A stretch of 64,000 bases of DNA from Aminobacter sp039907765 (GTDB lineage Bacteria > Pseudomonadota > Alphaproteobacteria > Rhizobiales > Rhizobiaceae), in NCBI RefSeq assembly GCF_039907765.1, contig NZ_JARDJI010000003.1:186001-250000 (forward strand), given 5' to 3'. The stretch's first letter is position 1, and each line of letters starts with the position of its first letter. Under the pieces are notes generated by a model that had not been told where the DNA came from, made no database searches, and saw nothing but the letters and a program-made list of their open reading frames with translations. A program made the translations under genes and the position numbers. Positions 1 through 10,545 of the stretch are shown piece after piece.

Positions 1-2109
<2,109 letters not shown>

Positions 2110-2123
2110 CACCGGAGGCCAGC

Positions 2124-3380
2124 GTGCGTGGTCTATCCTGGCATGCCTTCTTTGCCATTCTGGTCGCGATGTTCGCGATCAGCGTCGGCTACGGCATCGT
2201 GCTGCCGGTCCTGCCGTTCCTGCTCGAGCGGGTGGCCGGCACCGCCGACCCGGCCGCTCTTTCCCGCCACACGGGGTTGCTGACCGGAGCCTATATCCTC
2301 GCCATTTTCCTGTTCGCGCCGATGTGGGGCAGGCTATCGGACCGCAAGGGGCGTCGACCCGTCCTGCTGATCGGCCTGCTCGGCTTCGCAGCGACGGCCT
2401 TGCTCTTCGCGGCGGCCGAAAGCCTGCCCCTGCTCTACGCCGGCAGGTTTCTCAGCGGCCTCTTTGCCGCCGCCATCACCCCGGTGGCCTATGCGCTGGT
2501 CGGCGATCACGCGCCGTCGAAGAGGTGGCGCGCCCACCGGTTCGCCATGATCAACATCGCCGGCATGGCCGGCTTCTTCGTCGGCCCCCTGCTCGGCGGT
2601 CTTGTTGTCGGCGATGCCGGCAAGCTCCCGGTCACGACAGGCGATCGCCTGCTGTTGACCCCGTTCATCGCCATCGTCGCCCTCGCCCTGGCGGCGGCGC
2701 TCATGGTTCGGGTGTTGCTGCCGGCCGCCGTCGGGCGCCAAGCCTCCATGGCCGCGGCTCCTCGCGTTCAAGCCGATCGGGCGGTCGTGCTTCGTCTGCG
2801 CGTTATCGCTTTCGTGACGGCACTGGCGGTCGGCTCGTTCGAGGTCGGACTGGCGCTGCGCGGCAAGCAGATCCTCGGACTCGACGCCGCTCATGTCGGC
2901 GCCATGTTCGCCGAATGCAGCCTGATCATGTTCATCGTCCAGGCGCTGGTCTTTTCGCCCTTCATCGATCCCGCCCGCACGCGCTGGCTGATCGCTCCCG
3001 GCCTCGCGACCCTGGCCGCGGGCCTGGCGATGGTTCCGCTTGCCGAGAGTGCGCTCGCCATGACGGTCGCCGTGGCCCTGATTGCGGCCAGCGCCGGCAC
3101 CCTGTCGCCGATCGCCACCTACTGGGCATCGCTCGGCTCGACCGAAACGCAAGGCGCCGATCTCGGCCGGATGACAGCCGCGGCGAGCCTCGGCCAAGCC
3201 GTTGGCTCGACTGCGGGCGGTTTCCTGTTCGACGTTACGTTGCTGCCCTATGCGGGATTTACGGTCACGGCGGTGATCGTTGCCGCCGGCCTGCTGGTGA
3301 GCCTGCGCCTGCCCCGGCTGCTCCGACCAATCGCGGACGAGCAAGCCGATCGCCAGCGGAGCCAAGGCCTGCAGCAATGA
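2124..3380 (+). CDS. MFS transporter
   Basis: Twelve-helix major facilitator superfamily protein (418 aa), likely a proton-driven drug or metabolite exporter of the TetA/Bcr type. The GTG start at 2124 is chosen because GGAGG lies 7 nt upstream. The loop after helix 2 carries the family motif A as GRLSDRKGRR. N-terminal half is followed by a hydrophilic loop near residue 210 and a second six-helix half. Only 14 nt separate it from the upstream P-type ATPase, suggesting one transcript. The substrate cannot be read from sequence. Confidence 0.88.
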   Translation: MRGLSWHAFFAILVAMFAISVGYGIVLPVLPFLLERVAGTADPAALSRHTGLLTGAYILAIFLFAPMWGRLSDRKGRRPVLLIGLLGFAATALLFAAAESLPLLYAGRFLSGLFAAAITPVAYALVGDHAPSKRWRAHRFAMINIAGMAGFFVGPLLGGLVVGDAGKLPVTTGDRLLLTPFIAIVALALAAALMVRVLLPAAVGRQASMAAAPRVQADRAVVLRLRVIAFVTALAVGSFEVGLALRGKQILGLDAAHVGAMFAECSLIMFIVQALVFSPFIDPARTRWLIAPGLATLAAGLAMVPLAESALAMTVAVALIAASAGTLSPIATYWASLGSTETQGADLGRMTAAASLGQAVGSTAGGFLFDVTLLPYAGFTVTAVIVAAGLLVSLRLPRLLRPIADEQADRQRSQGLQQ

Positions 3381-3422
3381 TGGCGTGTATCGTCCCGGGT
3401 CGTGAATGTCCAAGACGTGCGG

Positions 3423-4076
3423 TCAGCCGCCCGTGGCAGCCGCCAGCGCCCGGGGCTTCAGGATCTTGACGGTCCGCAACGTCGTGAGCTCGATCATGCC
3501 GAGCCCCTTGAGCTTGGTCAGGACCCGGGAGACGGTCTCGAGCGAGAGGCCGAGATAGTCGCCGATGTCCGAACGCGACATCGGCAGATCGATGAGGTCG
3601 GTGTCGCCCTGCCGAACCGACATGTCCAGCAGGAAAGCAGCCACGCGCTCGACGGCGTTCTGCCGGCCAAGGACCAGGAGGTGCTCCTGGGCCCGCACCA
3701 GGCCGCGCAAGGCCAGGGGCAGTATCTGCCGGGACAGGTCGTTCGTGGCGGCAAGGCGAATCGAACATACCGCAGTGGTCGCGACGGCATCGGCAGAAAA
3801 ATGATGCGTCCGGTCCGCTTCGAACCCGAACACTTCGCCCGGCAGGTAGAATGCCGCGATCTGCCGCCGTCCGTCGTCCAGCAGGCGATAAGTCCTGACG
3901 CAGCCGAACTTGACCTCGTAGAGGCAGCTGACCTCGTCCCCTTCGCAGAATATCTCGGAACCGGCGGGATGGAACGAGACGGGCATCGGGTCGCCGAACA
4001 GGCTTTCCCGATCCCAGCTGGCCGCGTCCAAGGCCTGGCGATCTTTGAAGGACTGTATCCTGCGGTGCAGCGTCAT
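3423..4076 (-). CDS. fixK: FixK-like Crp/Fnr transcriptional regulator
   Basis: Global activator of microaerobic genes (217 aa). An N-terminal cyclic-nucleotide-like beta-roll (about 25-140) is followed by a C-terminal winged helix-turn-helix. The recognition helix reads SLETVSRVL, with the Glu-x-x-Ser-Arg pattern that in FNR/FixK reads TTGA half-sites. There is no N-terminal cysteine cluster, so it is FixK-like and not a 4Fe-4S FNR sensor. It lies 103 nt downstream of fixJ on the same strand, and its leader holds two CTACGTAG octamers resembling FixJ sites. Its likely targets are the TTGA-class boxes listed here. Another FNR-family subclass remains possible. Confidence 0.85.
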   Translation of the reverse strand: MTLHRRIQSFKDRQALDAASWDRESLFGDPMPVSFHPAGSEIFCEGDEVSCLYEVKFGCVRTYRLLDDGRRQIAAFYLPGEVFGFEADRTHHFSADAVATTAVCSIRLAATNDLSRQILPLALRGLVRAQEHLLVLGRQNAVERVAAFLLDMSVRQGDTDLIDLPMSRSDIGDYLGLSLETVSRVLTKLKGLGMIELTTLRTVKILKPRALAAATGG

Positions 4077-4141
4077 GGTTCCCTCCTGCGTATGAGGGCT
4101 TTATGGCTCGCCCGCGAGCGCAGGAAAATTCGTTTACATCC

Positions 4142-4159
4142 CTACGTAGCTCTACGTAG
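4142..4159 (-). promoter_or_regulatory. Putative tandem FixJ-binding sites before fixK
   Basis: Two identical palindromic octamers, CTACGTAG, at 4142-4149 and 4152-4159, centres 10 bp apart (one helical turn), 66-83 bp upstream of the fixK-like start. They match 7 of 8 positions of the GTAMGTAG element described for FixJ at rhizobial fixK promoters (recalled, not searched). The position and the fixLJ genes next door support the assignment. Confidence 0.55.
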
Positions 4160-4179
4160 TCCGCCGGCGGACGATGCTG

Positions 4180-4797
4180 CTAGCGGGAGTCCAGGCCGGC
4201 TTCGAGCGCCATGCGGACGAGCTCGGGCAGGCTTTTCGCCTCCATCTTCGCCATGACGTTGGCGCGATGCACCTCGACCGTCCGCGGGCTGATGTCGAGG
4301 TCGAAGGCAATGGTCTTGTTCGGCAACCCGGCAACGACCGCCGCAAAGACCTCCCGCTCCCGCTCGCTCAGCGTCGCCGCGCGGCTGCGGATCGCGGTCG
4401 CGTCCTCCTGAACCGCCACCTTCGCAAGGGCCGCGATGGCGCGTTCGATCGCCGCGATCAGGACTTCGTCCTGGAAGGGCTTTTCGATGAAGTCCACAGC
4501 CCCCGCTTTCATGGCCTCCACCGCCAGCGGCACATCGCCGTGTCCGGTGATGACGATCGTGGGCACGTGGTTCGGAAGCTGGCGCAACCGTCGCAGCAGT
4601 TCGATGCCATCCAGGTCCGGCATGCGCAGGTCCGTGACGAGGCATCCGTTGCGTATGTTCGGCGCGATGCCGAGGAATGCGAGGGCCGACTCGTGCTGGC
4701 GCACCGTGAACCCCGACATGGTCAGGAGAAAGGCCAGCGATTTCCTGACGGCCTCCTCGTCGTCGACGATGTGAATGACATAGTCGCCCTTATCCAT
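4180..4797 (-). CDS. fixJ: FixJ-type response regulator
   Basis: Two-component transcription activator (205 aa). The N-terminal receiver domain has the acidic pair DDE near residue 11, the phospho-acceptor Asp in VTDLRMPD (about residue 56), the conserved Thr/Lys positions (VITGH, EKPF), then a linker and a LuxR/NarL-type helix-turn-helix (LSEREREVFAAV...RTVEVHRANVM). This layout and length match rhizobial FixJ. It overlaps the fixL stop codon region by 8 nt, so the pair is translationally coupled. Phosphorylated FixJ is expected to switch on the fixK-like gene downstream. Confidence 0.93.
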   Translation of the reverse strand: MDKGDYVIHIVDDEEAVRKSLAFLLTMSGFTVRQHESALAFLGIAPNIRNGCLVTDLRMPDLDGIELLRRLRQLPNHVPTIVITGHGDVPLAVEAMKAGAVDFIEKPFQDEVLIAAIERAIAALAKVAVQEDATAIRSRAATLSEREREVFAAVVAGLPNKTIAFDLDISPRTVEVHRANVMAKMEAKSLPELVRMALEAGLDSR

Positions 4798-6295
4798 TGC
4801 TCGCCCCTTCCTCGTATGCAGGCAGGGTGAATCGGAACGTCACGCCGCCATGGGCATTGCGTGTCATGCTGATGCCGCCTCCATGGGCCTCGACGATCCG
4901 TTTGGATATCGACAGGCCGATCCCCATTCCGCCCGGCTTCGTCGTGGTGAAGGGCTTGAACAGTTGCGAAGCCACCTCTTCGGAAATCCCGGAACCCGTA
5001 TCCGAGACCTCCACCACGACCTCGCCCGCCTCGCCCGGCGACGTACGCACGGTCAGGAGCCGTGTCTCGCTGTCGCGCATGGCCTCCATCGCATTGCGCA
5101 TCAGGTTGGTCAGGACCTGCTGCATCTGCACCTTGTCGGCCATCACCATCGCCGCGCCGGGGGCGAATTCGAAGATCGAACGAACGCCGCGCTCCTTCGA
5201 GCCCATGAGCGCGAGCGCCCCGGCCTCCTCGACGAGCGTGCGAATGTCCACAGGGGCCTTCTCGGTCTCTCCACGCATGACGAACTCGCGCAAATGCCGG
5301 ATGATCTGGCCTGCCCTCAGCGACTGGTTGGCCATTTCCGAGAGCGCCTCGGGCAGATAGGCCATCGCCTTCTCCGGGCTGTCGCGCAGCATGCGGTTCG
5401 CGCCCTGGGCATAGTTCGCGATCGTCGAAAGGGGCTGGTTGAGCTCATGCGCCAGCGTGGAGGCCATTTCGCCGAGTTCGTTCAACCGCGCCAACCGGGC
5501 CAGTTCGCCCTGGATCTCCTGCAGGCGAGCAGCCGACTCCTCTCGTTCGGTCAGGTCGCGAATGAAGCCGGTGAAGTAGGTCTTGCCGTCGACCTTCATC
5601 TCTCCCACCGCAAGCTTCATCGGGAAGGTGGACCCGTCCTTGCGACGGCCGACAACCACGCGATCCACTCCGATGATGCGCCTTTCGCCGGTGGCCAGGT
5701 AGCGCTGGATGTAGCCGTCGTGCCCGCTCCGGTAAGGTTCCGGCATCAGCATGCGGATGTTCTGGCCGCGGACTTCTTCTTCCTTGTATCCGAACTGCCG
5801 GACGGCCGCCGCATTGAAGGAGACAACGGTCCCGTCGCCCTCGATGACGACAGTGGCGTCCAGGACCGTGTCCAATATGGACCTGAGATGAACTTCGCGT
5901 TCCTCCAGAGCCTTCCGCGTGACTTCGATGGAATCCCAGGCGCGGTGGAGAAGTTCGCCGATAGCCGCTATGGCAACACCGACGGCGACAAACAGCAGCA
6001 CGGCCGCCGCGTTGTCGGTCCGAGACAGGTCTTCCCCGAAGAAGTACGAGCCTGCGAAGACCGACATTGCCACCGACAGCAGGCCGGGACCGATGCCGCC
6101 CAGGATCGAGGCGAGAAGTATTGCGGGCACGAAGAGCGTGAAGGCCGCCCGCTCGGCAAGCACATCCTGCAGTACGATGCGGACAAGGAGAGCCGCGGCT
6201 ACCGTGAGGAACGCAACAAGATAGCCTGCCATCCCCTTGTATCGCAAAGGGAAGGAATGCGGGCTGACGCGCGTGGACAGGGAACCGCCATCCAT
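4790..6295 (-). CDS. fixL: FixL oxygen-sensing histidine kinase
   Basis: Membrane heme kinase (501 aa). Order: N-terminal DUF4118-like membrane region with about four helices (residues 20-115), a coiled linker, a heme PAS domain (about 133-255), then HisKA and HATPase domains. The PAS carries RSGHDGYI with His192 at the position of the heme-binding His of S. meliloti and B. japonicum FixL. The phospho-acceptor is His283 in the H-box around LAHELNQPLS; N and G boxes (NLMRNAMEAM, DTGSGIS) are intact. When oxygen leaves the heme the kinase phosphorylates FixJ. A consensus anaerobox lies about 120 bp upstream of the start. Confidence 0.95.
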   Translation of the reverse strand: MDGGSLSTRVSPHSFPLRYKGMAGYLVAFLTVAAALLVRIVLQDVLAERAAFTLFVPAILLASILGGIGPGLLSVAMSVFAGSYFFGEDLSRTDNAAAVLLFVAVGVAIAAIGELLHRAWDSIEVTRKALEEREVHLRSILDTVLDATVVIEGDGTVVSFNAAAVRQFGYKEEEVRGQNIRMLMPEPYRSGHDGYIQRYLATGERRIIGVDRVVVGRRKDGSTFPMKLAVGEMKVDGKTYFTGFIRDLTEREESAARLQEIQGELARLARLNELGEMASTLAHELNQPLSTIANYAQGANRMLRDSPEKAMAYLPEALSEMANQSLRAGQIIRHLREFVMRGETEKAPVDIRTLVEEAGALALMGSKERGVRSIFEFAPGAAMVMADKVQMQQVLTNLMRNAMEAMRDSETRLLTVRTSPGEAGEVVVEVSDTGSGISEEVASQLFKPFTTTKPGGMGIGLSISKRIVEAHGGGISMTRNAHGGVTFRFTLPAYEEGASNG

Positions 6296-6412
6296 GATGC
6301 GATCTTCTCAAATGTCATCGGTTGCCGGACGTAAGCGCCAGGGTCGACATATAACAGCCCCTGCCGCTCAGCCATCGAATCTGCCTCGACATATGAAGAC
6401 ATCGCGCGTTTG

Positions 6413-6426
6413 TTGATTTCTATCAA
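6413..6426 (-). promoter_or_regulatory. FNR/FixK box upstream of fixL
   Basis: TTGAT-TTCT-ATCAA, a perfect anaerobox dyad, 118-131 bp upstream of fixL. The only other neighbour is the 3' end of the 6507-6893 gene, so fixLJ is the natural target. Confidence 0.7.
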
Positions 6427-6506
6427 TGCGCTACGAAGGTATTACAAGAATTCAACAGCATTGCCGTCCGCAATGCCCGACCGACGGGCAGGCATAGGCG
6501 GGCGAG

Positions 6507-6893
6507 CTACGGGTGTTCCACCCGGGCGACACGGTAGGTGTGCGTGGCTCCCTTGCGGCCGATCGACAGGTATTCGCCGACGATGAACTGCTCCTCGCCG
6601 AGCCGAAATCCGATCTCGTCGTCACCCTCGCCTTCGGCATAGTCGAAGTACCATTGGCCGCCGGGCTTGCGCCGGACGAGGCCGATCAGGTCTTCCGCCC
6701 GTCCGGAGAATTTCCTGACGCGACAAAGCGTCTGGTGCGATTTCCACTCGGCGGCGGCAATGCGTCCGACATCGTCCAGGGGAATGAGCAGGTCATAGCC
6801 CGCGTCCCGGTCACCCTCGGGATGCCCCTTCTCGCGGGCGAGGAGCAGCCGGACACTGCGGAAGCCCGGGGTGAAATCCTTGATCGTCGGCAT
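6507..6893 (-). CDS. Conserved hypothetical protein, anaerobox-associated
   Basis: 128-aa soluble protein with no signal peptide or membrane helix. It is charged and beta-rich, with many Arg/Glu residues and aromatic residues (WYFDYAEGEGDDEIGF). I do not recognise a domain. The ATG start is preceded by an AGGAACC-type Shine-Dalgarno (reverse of 6894-6904). A strong FNR/FixK box (6942-6955) lies 49-62 bp upstream, a good activating distance, so expression is probably oxygen-controlled. It sits between fixL and the MgtC/ATPase operon. Function unknown. Confidence 0.75.
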   Translation of the reverse strand: MPTIKDFTPGFRSVRLLLAREKGHPEGDRDAGYDLLIPLDDVGRIAAAEWKSHQTLCRVRKFSGRAEDLIGLVRRKPGGQWYFDYAEGEGDDEIGFRLGEEQFIVGEYLSIGRKGATHTYRVARVEHP

Positions 6894-6941
6894 GGCAGGT
6901 TCCTTTCCGATCCATGACTACCGCACGGTGCGCAAGCGGCG

Positions 6942-6955
6942 TTGATCGAGGTCAA
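6942..6955 (-). promoter_or_regulatory. FNR/FixK box
   Basis: TTGAT-CGAG-GTCAA, 49-62 bp upstream of the 128-aa hypothetical gene and just after the stop of the MgtC/DUF4010 gene. Both half-sites of the TTGA-N6-TCAA core are intact. Confidence 0.72.
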
Positions 6956-6970
6956 TCCCGATTTGCTCCC

Positions 6971-8221
6971 TCATTCGATCGGGGACAGCGCAAACGCGGC
7001 CACTCCCAGGGCCAGGGCGGTCACGGTGGCCGCCAGGAACGCCGCCGAGAAGCGCGGCGGTCCCGCGATGGCCGCCAGGGTGAAGCGCCCGGCCGCGTTG
7101 GCGGCGAGCGCGACGAGGACGGCCAAGGCCGACGCACCGACCAAACTCTCCGCGACGCGGCGAAGCGCGCTGAGGACTGCGACGTCGACGTCGAAAAGAC
7201 CTGAAACGGCCGAAGCGGCGACCATGCCCGCGTCTCCGAAAAAGCCCGACAGGATGGCGCTAGCCACCGACACCGTAGCGAAGAGGCCGGCAAAGACGAG
7301 CAGCGGTCCCAACTCGAGCGGATTGCGCATCGCAGCTTCGGGAAGCTGCTTCGCACCGGGGATCGAAAACAGCAGCACGCCGCTGGCAACGAAGCCGGCT
7401 GCCGCCGCCACGGCGGGCAGCGCCACGACGACCGCCACGGCCGGCTGCACGAGCAGCGCGATGGTGAGGACACGGACGACGGATACAGCGGCGGCAAAGG
7501 ACGCAGCGCCGGCCATCGGCCAGACACTCTCGCTCGACTTCGCGGCCCGCGCCAGTGCCACCGTCACCGCGGTCGACGAAACCACCGCGCCAGCGACCGC
7601 ACTCACCAAAAGCCCTCGCGCGGGCCCGAGCACGCGCACGGCCACGTAGCCCAGGTAGGAAATCGCGGCGATCAGGACTGTGAAAATCCAGACCTCGCGC
7701 GGATTGAAGCCTTGCCACGGATCGATCGCCCGGTCCGGCAGGAGAGGCAGGACGATCGTGGTCATCACCGCCAGGATCAGCGCCGACCGAAGCTCGACCC
7801 AGGTGAGCCGCCTGAGCAGGCCGTGTAGCACCTCGCGGCTGGCCAGCAGGGCTGCGAGCGCTGCACCGCCGGCCGCCGCCGCGCGATAGTCCCCCGCGAC
7901 CGCCAGCGCGCCAAGGCCGAACACGGCCAGCCCCGCCATCACGCTGGTCACGCTGAAGTCGTCGTCGTGGATCGCCTCCCTGGCCTTGAACCAGGAGAAA
8001 ACCGCCGCAAATCCGAGGAAGCCCGCGATCAGTATCGACGATGCGGACAGGGCTATTGCGAGCGCCGCGAGAACGCCGCCGAGCAGGCTCGAAACGCCGT
8101 AGGTGCGGATGCCGGCCGTCCGGCTGCCCTCCGGCGCGTTCCTTTCCTGCCAGCCGCGCTCCAGGCCGACGAGAAGGCCGATTGCCAGCGCGAGTCCCAG
8201 GCGGGCTATGATCGCCTCCAT
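6971..8221 (-). CDS. MgtC/SapB and DUF4010 membrane protein
   Basis: Integral membrane protein (416 aa from the chosen start). The N terminus (LGLALAIGLLVGLERGWQ) is the MgtC/SapB signature; about twelve further hydrophobic segments form the DUF4010 part. The frame stays open to 8389, but the extension is Arg-rich, overlaps the ATPase gene, and the MEAIIARLG start at 8221 fits the family. It starts 11 nt after the ATPase stop and is probably co-transcribed with it. The role is unclear: homologues are linked to magnesium or other cation homeostasis, which is family knowledge rather than something visible here. Confidence 0.82.
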   Translation of the reverse strand: MEAIIARLGLALAIGLLVGLERGWQERNAPEGSRTAGIRTYGVSSLLGGVLAALAIALSASSILIAGFLGFAAVFSWFKAREAIHDDDFSVTSVMAGLAVFGLGALAVAGDYRAAAAGGAALAALLASREVLHGLLRRLTWVELRSALILAVMTTIVLPLLPDRAIDPWQGFNPREVWIFTVLIAAISYLGYVAVRVLGPARGLLVSAVAGAVVSSTAVTVALARAAKSSESVWPMAGAASFAAAVSVVRVLTIALLVQPAVAVVVALPAVAAAAGFVASGVLLFSIPGAKQLPEAAMRNPLELGPLLVFAGLFATVSVASAILSGFFGDAGMVAASAVSGLFDVDVAVLSALRRVAESLVGASALAVLVALAANAAGRFTLAAIAGPPRFSAAFLAATVTALALGVAAFALSPIE

Positions 8222-8231
8222 GTCCGTTCTT

Positions 8232-10214
8232 TCATCGGCGCGTGGCCGTCTTGCGGCTGTCCGGGCCCCGCGACTTCGCGAAGCCGGCAACGGCATCGTC
8301 GGAGCGGCGCCGACGGTCCGGTTGCGCTGCCCCTTCGCTCTTCGGCCCAGGCACATCGCTTCGCCAGCGAGGTGGTTGACCCGGCCCAAGGGCGCGCAGG
8401 GCGTTGGCGATCACCGCCACGTCGATCGCCTCCTGCAGCAGCGCACCGGCAACCGGGGTGATGAAGCCGGCGGCGGCCGCCACCATGGCCGCGCCGGATA
8501 GTATGAGCCCGACGACGACACTCTGGGAAGCGATGGCCCTTGTGCGCTGGGCGATCTCGACGGCGTCGGCCACTGGGCGCAGGCGATCCGCAAGAACGAT
8601 GACGTCGGCGGCAGCCGATGAGGCGGTTGCCCCCTTGGCGCCCATCGCTATTCCGACCGTGGCGGTGGCGAGCGCCGGGGCATCGTTGATGCCGTCGCCG
8701 ACCATGATGGTCGTCGATTTCTCGTTTTCGCGACGCACGATGGCAACCTTGTCGGCAGGCGCTGCATCGGCCAAGACCTCGTCGAGGCCGAGCGTCGTGC
8801 CGACGCGCTCCGCCGTTTCGGCATCGTCGCCCGTCAGCATCAGAAGCCGGTCCACACCGGCCTTCCGGAGACCAGAGACCGTCTCGACGGCATCGCCACG
8901 CAGCCCGTCGCCGAAGATGAAGATCCCGGCGAGCCGTCCGTCCACCTCGACAAAGACGGTGAGCACCGGCTGCTGCCGATAGCGGGCAAGCACGCCCTCC
9001 GCCCAGCTTGGCACATCGCGGTCGGAAAGGACGAGGGATTTCGATCCGGCGCACAGCTCCTGCCCGCAGACCCGGCCCCTCAGTCCCGAGCCGCGAAATT
9101 CGCGAACGTCCGTCGGGTGGCCGAGCACGAGGCCACGCCGCCTGGCCGTCGCGACGATGGCTTCCGCGAGCACATGGTGGGAAGCCTGTTCGAGCGAAGC
9201 GAGAAGGCGGAAGAGCTCGTCGCTGTCGCGCCCCGGCGCGGCCGTCGCTTCGATGAGTTCCGCGCCGCCATGCGTCAGCGTACCGGTCTTGTCGAAGATC
9301 GCGGTGCGGGCCTTGGCCAGCGCCTCCAGCGCGGCACTTCCCTTCACGAGAACCCCTCGCCTTGCCGCCTGCGAGATTCCGGCGACGAAGGCGATCGGAG
9401 CGGCGAGGATCAGCGGGCAAGGCGTCGCAACCACCAGCACGGAGAGCGCACGGATCGGGTCTCCGGAGAGCAGCCAGGCAATCGCCGCCACCGCCAGGGT
9501 CAGCGGCAGCATGACGATGGCGAAACGATCCGCCATCCTGACATACGGCGCCTTGGCGGTCTGGGCCGCCTCGACCATGCGCACGATGCCGGCATAGGTG
9601 CTCTCGCGCGCGATGGCGGTCGCGCGCATGTGGAACGGCTCGCCCGCATTGACGGTGCCGCTACGGAGCGGCTCCCCGGTTTGGCAGCGCTTCGCCAGGG
9701 GCTCTCCCGTGACCGCCGATTCATCTATCCGGGCGGACCGCTCCAACAGGACGCCATCGACCGGCACAAGCTCCCCGGCGCGAACCAGAAGGCGGTCCTC
9801 CATCCGGACTTCGTCGACGGGAATTCGCTGCAGACCCGCAGCCGAGAGCCGATGGGCGATGCGGGGTGAGCGGTCGGTCAAGGCCCTGAGATCGCGTTCG
9901 GCCTTACCCCTTGCAAAATCCTCGATGACCGTGCCGCCGACATACATGATGGCGACCACGAGCCCCGCCAGGCTCTGGTCGAGGACGATCGCGGCAGACA
10001 TCGAAATCAGGGCGATCACGTCGACGCCGACGCGACCAGCTAGAAGATCCAAGGCAATGGACCTGGCAAGACTCACCGCAACAGGCACCGTCGCCAATAT
10101 GCGTATCGTGTCGGAGGGAATGCGTACGACGGTCTGGACCTCGTCCAGGAAGCCTGCAACGAGCCCGGCCAGTGCGATCGCAAGCAAGGTTTTCCTGAGC
10201 AGCGGCTCGTTCAC
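8232..10214 (-). CDS. Heavy-metal translocating P1B ATPase without N-terminal metal domain
   Basis: 660-aa metal pump. It begins directly with membrane helices (no HMA domain), then VTGEP actuator loop, TPCPL membrane metal motif, DKTGTLT, and MVGDGINDAPAL. The usual HP dipeptide of the nucleotide-binding domain reads ASHHVLAEA, so Pro is replaced by His. Start codon is GTG; an in-frame ATG is not close by. It is preceded 17 nt upstream by a 48-aa ORF and followed by the MgtC/DUF4010 gene. Two TTGA-class boxes lie upstream of the set, so it is probably a low-oxygen-induced pump. Substrate unknown (Cu, Zn or Co are possible). Confidence 0.9.
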   Translation of the reverse strand: MNEPLLRKTLLAIALAGLVAGFLDEVQTVVRIPSDTIRILATVPVAVSLARSIALDLLAGRVGVDVIALISMSAAIVLDQSLAGLVVAIMYVGGTVIEDFARGKAERDLRALTDRSPRIAHRLSAAGLQRIPVDEVRMEDRLLVRAGELVPVDGVLLERSARIDESAVTGEPLAKRCQTGEPLRSGTVNAGEPFHMRATAIARESTYAGIVRMVEAAQTAKAPYVRMADRFAIVMLPLTLAVAAIAWLLSGDPIRALSVLVVATPCPLILAAPIAFVAGISQAARRGVLVKGSAALEALAKARTAIFDKTGTLTHGGAELIEATAAPGRDSDELFRLLASLEQASHHVLAEAIVATARRRGLVLGHPTDVREFRGSGLRGRVCGQELCAGSKSLVLSDRDVPSWAEGVLARYRQQPVLTVFVEVDGRLAGIFIFGDGLRGDAVETVSGLRKAGVDRLLMLTGDDAETAERVGTTLGLDEVLADAAPADKVAIVRRENEKSTTIMVGDGINDAPALATATVGIAMGAKGATASSAAADVIVLADRLRPVADAVEIAQRTRAIASQSVVVGLILSGAAMVAAAAGFITPVAGALLQEAIDVAVIANALRALGPGQPPRWRSDVPGPKSEGAAQPDRRRRSDDAVAGFAKSRGPDSRKTATRR

Positions 10215-10231
10215 GGCGGTCTCGCGGCCTA

Positions 10232-10378
10232 CTAGGTCCAGCTGGGATGCGTTCCGGTTGCGAGCGAACGCTCGAAACCGACCGTCGCCGCATTCAGGCA
10301 GCCGAACGGCGTCGCGCCGCCGATGTCGCGCGTCTTCCAGCCGGCACCTGCTCCGCAGGCAGCCATAACGTTTCCCAT
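10232..10378 (-). CDS. Small hypothetical protein (48 aa)
   Basis: Starts with MGNVMAACGAGAGW at 10378 behind a very good AGGAGGG (10391-10397 on this strand) with 11-nt spacing. It ends 17 nt before the metal ATPase. Contains two Cys and many Gly/Ala residues; no clear transmembrane helix. The FNR/FixK box at 10433-10446 is 55-68 bp upstream. The strong ribosome-binding site and box support it being real; no family recognised. A different 31-codon reading from ATGGAA is less likely because the SD would touch the start. Confidence 0.45.
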   Translation of the reverse strand: MGNVMAACGAGAGWKTRDIGGATPFGCLNAATVGFERSLATGTHPSWT

Positions 10379-10432
10379 CGCAGTTCCATCCCTCCTGTCG
10401 TTCCTCTTTCGGGGATCGCCGGGCTTCGCGCC

Positions 10433-10446
10433 TTGACGCACGTCAA
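10433..10446. promoter_or_regulatory. FNR/FixK box 1 between the ATPase operon and usp
   Basis: TTGAC-GCAC-GTCAA, a fully symmetric 14-mer. It lies 55-68 bp upstream of the leftward 48-aa gene/ATPase operon and about 100-113 bp upstream of the rightward stress protein gene. Confidence 0.72.
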
Positions 10447-10468
10447 TCCTGCTCGGCGACGCCGTGCC

Positions 10469-10482
10469 TTGACCTAGCGCAA
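10469..10482. promoter_or_regulatory. FNR/FixK box 2 between the ATPase operon and usp
   Basis: TTGAC-CTAG-CGCAA, fits the FixK-type TTGA-N6-GCAA pattern. Centred about 70 bp upstream of the universal stress protein ATG, 36 bp from box 1, so each divergent unit may have its own site. Confidence 0.6.
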
Positions 10483-10545
10483 GGCACGACGGCTCGCTTC
10501 GCGCTAGTTCTGGCGCCAGGCAAATCCTTCGAAAGGTCCCAAGCC

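Noticed and set aside
6199..6426. Small minus-strand frame over the fixL leader
   Set aside because: Covers the FNR/FixK box and fixL start; no ribosome-binding site.
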